Shown here piece by piece: positions 43,342-47,526 of a stretch of 47,526 bases of DNA (within the stretch, counting starts at the first letter, position 1; every line of letters begins with the position of its first letter). The stretch is from contig JAJTER010000050.1 of NCBI GenBank assembly GCA_021299835.1, forward strand, positions 1 to 47,526, written 5' to 3'. Source of the stretch: Saprospiraceae bacterium. Lineage in GTDB: Bacteria; Bacteroidota; Bacteroidia; Chitinophagales; Saprospiraceae. Under the pieces are notes generated by a model that ran no database searches, was not told the origin of the DNA, and saw only the letters and a program-made list of their open reading frames with translations. A program made the translations under genes and the position numbers.

Positions 43342-44224
43342 AAACCAAAGAACTAGCTTTTGAGGAATCCACCCAGCTCATAACAGAAGAATACAGACCA
43401 GAAAATACACCGCCAATGAAACTTCCTTTGCCCTGATTTTTATACTTTTCACTTAGGAGACTTACGTAAAAAGGATCCAGGGGCAAACTTTTCTTAGTGA
43501 CTAGTTTGAAGCCAGAAGTCATCAACCATTTTTCCATAAATTGAGGAGAAAAATGCCATAAGTGCCTTGGAACATCGTAAGCAGCCCAATAATCACCATA
43601 AAATGCTGCATCCGTACTTTTAAAATTAGGGACAGCTATCATTAATAATCCATCATCCAAAAGAGACAGGTTAATTTTTTCTAAAAAATCTTTAGGTTGA
43701 TGAATATGTTCCAATACATGCCAAAGAGTAATTACACCATATTTATCGGCAGTTGAATCAGATAAGAAATCGTCCGGAGTCATTACCTCCAAACCGAACT
43801 GAGTAATGGCGAAATTTCGAGCCCCTTCATCTACTTCTACCCCTTTAACCTGAAAACCATTTTGTTTTAAGGCATGCATAAAATGTCCGGTACCACAACC
43901 GATATCCAATAACTTTTTATGAGACGAAAAAGATTTAATCCAATTAATTTTTTGTTGGATCATAAAATCTCTTGCTGCATGATAGAGCGTATTGACAATT
44001 CCCTTTTTAGTATTTGAGTGAGAGATATAATCTTCACTTTGATAATATTTCCCAATAGAGGAAGCGTCAGGAATAGGATTTGTAAATCTCAATCCACAAT
44101 CTTCGCAATCGAAAAGACTAAACGTTTCTTTTGAAACAGAATGATCTTTAAGGAAAAAAGCGATTTTTGTTTTTTCACTTTTACAAAATGGGCAACACAA
44201 GGTTTGTTCGTTCGAAATGGACAT
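43322..44224 (-). CDS. Class I SAM-dependent methyltransferase with N-terminal zinc-ribbon-like motif
   Basis: 300 residues. The N-terminus has two CxxC pairs, CCPFCKS and CEDCGLRF about 30 residues apart, as in the zinc ribbons of sugar C-methyltransferase-like enzymes. The SAM site is LLDIGCGTGHFMHALKQNGF, then GVEVDEGARNFA and the late motif VITLWHVLEHIHQP. The family is common in polysaccharide and cell-envelope loci (methyltransferase 'type 11/23'). Target not known. It overlaps the following outer-membrane-like gene by 20 bases and follows the lipoprotein gene by 12. Confidence 0.85.
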   Translation of the reverse strand: MSISNEQTLCCPFCKSEKTKIAFFLKDHSVSKETFSLFDCEDCGLRFTNPIPDASSIGKYYQSEDYISHSNTKKGIVNTLYHAARDFMIQQKINWIKSFSSHKKLLDIGCGTGHFMHALKQNGFQVKGVEVDEGARNFAITQFGLEVMTPDDFLSDSTADKYGVITLWHVLEHIHQPKDFLEKINLSLLDDGLLMIAVPNFKSTDAAFYGDYWAAYDVPRHLWHFSPQFMEKWLMTSGFKLVTKKSLPLDPFYVSLLSEKYKNQGKGSFIGGVFSGLYSSVMSWVDSSKASSLVYVLKKV

Positions 44225-44236
44225 TAAAAAATATAT

Positions 44237-45424
44237 TTAATCAATTCTAATTTTTCTTAATTCGGAGATTACCAGAGGTCTCAATTTTCTGGCAGCTTCC
44301 AGGAGAAGGACTGCATCGGTAGGAAAAACGGCAGGTCTATTGCCCAGTCTCTTTTTTGTATCCTCTGTTAAAGCTCTCTCATCACCTTTAAAGGAGGCTG
44401 CTCTATTTTCAAAAATAGCAACGGCATTAATATCTCTGCTTTCTCTTACCCCTTTGGTATGTAAATCAATCACTTCAAGGCGGCCAGATAAGCCAGCGGA
44501 TTTAGATTGAAAAACTTCTAAAATCTGCGCCTCAATCACCTTATTTTTAGGTAATTTGATATCATTTCCAGCGGTATCCTTTTTAACATTTCCCTTTTCA
44601 TCTAATAGATATTGAAATCCATCGGGAATTTCCTTTTTCTCACTGAATGATTTTTCACTCACTGCTCCGGGACTAACCTGCACATTTGAAAGGATTAAGG
44701 TAATACCCAGGTCATACTCTCTATTTCTCTCAGGATAGGCATCAAATTTTTGCCATTCCCTATCGAGGTCCCTGAAACCGAGTCTCAAAATTTCATCTTC
44801 TAAGCCAGCCGGAAAAACGGCTTGAGAATAATTTTGCACGTTAACCAATATCTTAGTAATACCCAACTCTCTGGCATCCCTTTCAAGTTGGGGAACATCC
44901 ATAAATCTTGCCGAATAATTTTTCAATCTTAACAAAGCGTCATAAGCTTTTCGTGCGGGGATTCTATCTTTTGTACTTCTTGCTTCCTGCAAAAAATCTT
45001 TAGCGGAAGAGTATAAAAAGTTTATGGTTTGTTCCTTTGCTTCTTTTTCTAAATCATTGGTATTTACGAATAAGAAATTAGCCTTTTTACCATTTTCATC
45101 CGTTAGCGGTAACAAAGGTCTAATACTTTCCTGCCTATTTGAAATAGTAGCATAAACGGAGAGAATAGTTTCCCAAGATTCAGGATTCCCTTCATTTTTT
45201 AACTTTTCAATATAGGCCATATCCTTGTCTGTAACTTTCTTAAAAGCGGTTTCAAGGCCTCTTACATATTCTACTTTATTTACTTTTGCCCCAGATAACT
45301 TATTTGTTGCAAAATAAATAGCCTTATCATATTGACCCGAATCAACCAATTTTTCTATGGAGGTACAACTAAAAGATGACATCAATAAAAAAAATACAAA
45401 AAAAGGAGTGGCTATATTTTTCAT
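44237..45424 (-). CDS. Hypothetical lipoprotein
   Basis: 395 residues, not recognised. The signal sequence MKNIATPFFVFFLLMSSFSC ends in Cys20, a probable lipidation site although the -3 residue is not ideal. Next comes a TPR-like start (LVDSGQYDKAIYFATNKLSG, then helical pairs to about 190). The second half mentions repeated beta-strand-like stretches (DLGITLILSNVQVSPG, KVIEAQILEVFQSKSAGLSGRLEVIDL). The protein probably sits in the periplasm facing the outer or inner membrane. It lies between pepT and the methyltransferase on the same strand, with gaps of 27 and 12 bases. Confidence 0.7.
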   Translation of the reverse strand: MKNIATPFFVFFLLMSSFSCTSIEKLVDSGQYDKAIYFATNKLSGAKVNKVEYVRGLETAFKKVTDKDMAYIEKLKNEGNPESWETILSVYATISNRQESIRPLLPLTDENGKKANFLFVNTNDLEKEAKEQTINFLYSSAKDFLQEARSTKDRIPARKAYDALLRLKNYSARFMDVPQLERDARELGITKILVNVQNYSQAVFPAGLEDEILRLGFRDLDREWQKFDAYPERNREYDLGITLILSNVQVSPGAVSEKSFSEKKEIPDGFQYLLDEKGNVKKDTAGNDIKLPKNKVIEAQILEVFQSKSAGLSGRLEVIDLHTKGVRESRDINAVAIFENRAASFKGDERALTEDTKKRLGNRPAVFPTDAVLLLEAARKLRPLVISELRKIRID

Positions 45425-45451
45425 AAATAATGGTTTGGTTCAAAATTACAA

Positions 45452-46705
45452 TTATTTTTCATGATTCGCCCAGATACCAGCCAAATGCACTATCATTTCT
45501 GATGATTTTTCCATATCCTGCACCGAAACCCATTCTTCAAGAGAATGAAAAGCATGTTCACCGGCAAATAAATTGGGACAAGGAAGACCCATGAACGACA
45601 ATCTTGATCCGTCAGTCCCCCCTCTAATAAATGACTTAACAGGTTTTAGTCCAGCCTGTTCTATGGCCTTATAAGCATAATCGGATACAAAGGGATAATT
45701 TTTCAGCACTTCATACATATTGCGATATTGCTCAGTAACTATAATTTCTGCCGACGACTGTGGAAATTTTTCAAGGACAAGATCTACCGTGCTTTTTATA
45801 TAATTTTCCATGTCAATGAGACCGAAAAGATTAAAATCTCTGACAATTAAATGAAGGGAAGTTGATTCCGTTTTCCCAACAATATTTACGGGGTGAATAA
45901 ACCCTTGTTTATCTTTAGTCGTTTCAGGGCTAAGCTTATCCTTAGGCAAAAGATCTAAAAAAAGACCTGCCATTTTAATGCTATTTTCCAATTTACCGTA
46001 GGCAAATCCAGGATGAGCGGAAACCCCTTTAAAAATTATCTCTACGCCATCGGCTGAAAAAGTTTCATCTTCCATAGAACCCAAGCGTTCACCATCGATG
46101 GTATAGGCAAAATCGGCGCCCAATTTTTCAAGGTTCACAAAATTTACGCCTTTTCCGATCTCCTCATCGGGTGTAAATAAAATTTTAATTGTCCCATGGG
46201 GAATTTCAGGATTAGCTACCAGGATATTCATTGCATTCATAATGGCGGCCACTCCCGCTTTATTATCGGCACCCAACAAGGTCAAACCACTGGCTGTGAT
46301 GATATCATTCCCAATTTGTTCTAATAGATCCGGATGATTTTCAGGAGAAATTGACAAGTGAGGATTATCGGAAAAATGAATAATACCTCCATCATAATTT
46401 GAATGAATGACAGGAACGACATTTTCACCAGGCGCATCGGGAGAGGTATCTACATGGGAACAAAAACAAATAACGGGTACTACCCTATCAACATTGGAAG
46501 GCAAAGTAGCGTAAACATAACCATATTCATCTAAATGTGCATCGATTAAGCCCATATCGGTAAGTTCCTCAACAAGGAGAGCGCTTAGATCTTTTTGGCA
46601 AAATGTAGAGGGAAAGGTAGAAGAAAAGGGATCCGACTGCGTATTAATTTTCACATACCGAAGGAAACGAGAAACGACATCATGATTAAAAGAGGCGGGA
46701 ATCAT
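45452..46705 (-). CDS. pepT: Peptidase T (tripeptide aminopeptidase)
   Basis: 417 residues from ATG 46705. M20 metallopeptidase motifs are present: ICFCSHVDTSPDAPG (first His and Asp), LLGADNKAGVAAIMNAM (bridging Asp), ILFTPDEEIGKGVNF (catalytic and metal Glu), YTIDGERLGSMEDETF and the last metal His in NLFAGEHAFHSLEEWV. It releases N-terminal residues from tripeptides in the cytoplasm. The frame is open 15 codons further upstream, but those codons lie within the glnA terminator and the predicted promoter, so ATG 46705 is the start. Transcription seems to begin about 9 bases upstream. Confidence 0.95.
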   Translation of the reverse strand: MIPASFNHDVVSRFLRYVKINTQSDPFSSTFPSTFCQKDLSALLVEELTDMGLIDAHLDEYGYVYATLPSNVDRVVPVICFCSHVDTSPDAPGENVVPVIHSNYDGGIIHFSDNPHLSISPENHPDLLEQIGNDIITASGLTLLGADNKAGVAAIMNAMNILVANPEIPHGTIKILFTPDEEIGKGVNFVNLEKLGADFAYTIDGERLGSMEDETFSADGVEIIFKGVSAHPGFAYGKLENSIKMAGLFLDLLPKDKLSPETTKDKQGFIHPVNIVGKTESTSLHLIVRDFNLFGLIDMENYIKSTVDLVLEKFPQSSAEIIVTEQYRNMYEVLKNYPFVSDYAYKAIEQAGLKPVKSFIRGGTDGSRLSFMGLPCPNLFAGEHAFHSLEEWVSVQDMEKSSEMIVHLAGIWANHEK

Positions 46706-46720
46706 ACTAATTACTTTAGA

Positions 46721-46752
46721 CAAATATATAAAAAAAAAAGCCCGCATCAAAA
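46721..46752 (-). promoter_or_regulatory. pepT promoter embedded in the glnA terminator
   Basis: On the minus strand TTTTG (46752-46748), a 19-base spacer, then TATATTTG (46728-46721) match the Bacteroidota promoter at both boxes. The -33 box lies in the terminator loop, and the spacer covers one stem arm and the T tract. Transcription would begin near 46714, 9 bases before the pepT ATG. Confidence 0.65.
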
Positions 46753-46766
46753 TCTGAGCGGGCTTT
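46728..46766 (-). terminator. Rho-independent terminator of glnA
   Basis: AAAGCCCGC (46737-46745) and GCGGGCTTT (46758-46766) form a perfect 9-bp GC-rich stem with a 12-base loop. On the minus strand a run of about ten T follows. It is the strongest GC-rich terminator in the window and lies 24 bases after the glnA stop. Confidence 0.9.
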
Positions 46767-46789
46767 CAAAGCATCTTATACATTTAAAA

Positions 46790-47526
46790 CTATAGGGCAG
46801 ATTTAACAGTCTTAATAATTACAGCTGCTACTTTATAGGGATCTGCCGCAGAATTTGGACGGCGATCTTCGAGGTAGCCCTTCCAACCCTTTTCTACGGT
46901 AACAACTGGGATTCTAATGGAAGCACCTCTGTCAGAAACACCATAACTAAAATCGTTGATAGAAGCGGTTTCATGTTTACCTGTTAATCTAAGGTGATTA
47001 TCGGGACCATACACATCAATATGTTCTTTAACATTGGCACCGAAAGCATCCATTATTTTAATATACGTTTTTTCATCTCCGCAGGTACGAAGGGTAGTAT
47101 TTGAAAAATTGGCGTGCATACCGGAGCCATTCCAATCGGTGTCGCCCAAAGGCTTGCAATGCCAATTGATAGTAACGCCATGAGCTTCCGCTGTTCTTTC
47201 CAATAAATAACGAGCTACCCAAATCTGATCACCTGCCTCTTTTGCACCTTTTGCAAAAATCTGAAATTCCCACTGACCCGCAGCAACTTCAGCATTAATA
47301 CCCTCGACATTTAAGCCAGCATCTAAGCAAATATCCAGGTGCTCTTCTACTACCTCTCTACCGAAAGCATTTTTTGCTCCGACAGAACAATAGTAAGGAC
47401 CTTGAGGAGCAGGATATCCATTCGCCGGGAAGCCAAGAGGCATATTCGTTTCCGGATCGTATAGGAAATACTCTTGTTCAAAGCCAAACCAAAAATCATT
47501 GTCATCATCATTGATTAAAGCGCGAC
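46790..47526 (-). CDS. glnA: Glutamine synthetase, type II (eukaryotic-like GSII), C-terminal part; 5' end outside window
   Basis: The minus-strand frame is open from the window edge (47526) to TAG at 46790, giving 245 residues of the catalytic domain. The ATG at 47443 is internal: upstream codons continue in frame as FWFGFEQEYFLYDPETNM, with the metal-binding Glu-x-Glu of GS. Further motifs are AGQWEFQIFAKGA, GDTDWNGSGMHANFS, GPDNHLRLTGKHETASI and GASIRIPVVTVEKGWKGYLEDRRPNSAADPY. These match GSII, which has a decamer-type fold known from eukaryotes and present in several Bacteroidota. It makes glutamine from glutamate and ammonia. A strong terminator follows. About 90-100 N-terminal residues are missing from the window. 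Confidence 0.93.
   Translation of the reverse strand, partial: RALINDDDNDFWFGFEQEYFLYDPETNMPLGFPANGYPAPQGPYYCSVGAKNAFGREVVEEHLDICLDAGLNVEGINAEVAAGQWEFQIFAKGAKEAGDQIWVARYLLERTAEAHGVTINWHCKPLGDTDWNGSGMHANFSNTTLRTCGDEKTYIKIMDAFGANVKEHIDVYGPDNHLRLTGKHETASINDFSYGVSDRGASIRIPVVTVEKGWKGYLEDRRPNSAADPYKVAAVIIKTVKSAL

Overview
The window is AT-rich chromosomal DNA from a member of the Bacteroidota. Evidence: promoters of the Bacteroidota type (TAnnTTTG at -7, TTTG or TTG near -33), almost no Shine-Dalgarno sequences, a type IX secretion (T9SS) C-terminal domain, a DUF4212/VC_2705-type symporter pair, a type II glutamine synthetase, a NamZ/DUF1343 protein and the Fe-S oxidoreductase block typical of this phylum. 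Placement near the Saprospiria is only an impression. Most of the window is dense housekeeping sequence. Many convergent genes abut or overlap by a few bases.

Layout. 1-5 kb: 3' end of mnmD, a degenerate HNH/AP2 protein, ribD, an unlisted 40-residue membrane ORF, coaE, photolyase, a lipoprotein. 5-8 kb: a minus-strand block with a membrane ferredoxin, a CCG-domain Fe-S protein, a conserved protein often misnamed ABC transporter ATPase, and a Spo0M-like protein. 8-12 kb: a PyrR-like phosphoribosyltransferase, then divergent yidC and ffh (membrane insertion and SRP targeting) with promoters that fix both starts. 12-15 kb: a subtilase with a polytopic membrane N-terminus and a broken S10 carboxypeptidase. 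15-21 kb: trxB, fbaA, and the operon hbd - rRNA methyltransferase - dnaG. 21-26.5 kb: a secreted protein, tRNA-Pro and tRNA-Ser behind their own promoter and terminator, dnaA, ruvB, icd.

26.47-27.21 kb is the only long gene-free stretch. It is packed with short palindromic repeats: a 181-bp MITE-like element, three copies of a roughly 33-bp repeat, a perfect 15-bp-stem hairpin, and a GTAGAGACGCGA palindrome that supplies the stop codon of a secreted PA-domain protein and cuts off its T9SS sorting signal.

27-38 kb: that secreted protein, an A-type Fe-S carrier, a Tat-exported PLP enzyme, NamZ, a DnaQ exonuclease fused to a UvrC-like GIY-YIG nuclease with a four-cysteine cluster motif, the operon mrp - nfu - pyrF, and an in-frame fusion of RibF (FMN/FAD synthesis) with a GT2 glycosyltransferase, followed by an RluA-type pseudouridine synthase. 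39-47.5 kb: a minus-strand run with glnA (5' end outside the window), pepT, a lipoprotein, a methyltransferase, an outer-membrane-like protein, pepP, and the symporter subunits. pepT appears to be transcribed from a promoter embedded in the glnA terminator.

I see no CRISPR array, phage or defence island. The most unusual items are the RibF-GT2 fusion, the repeat-driven truncation of the T9SS cargo, the S10 pseudogene, the subtilase architecture and the nested terminator/promoter at glnA-pepT.
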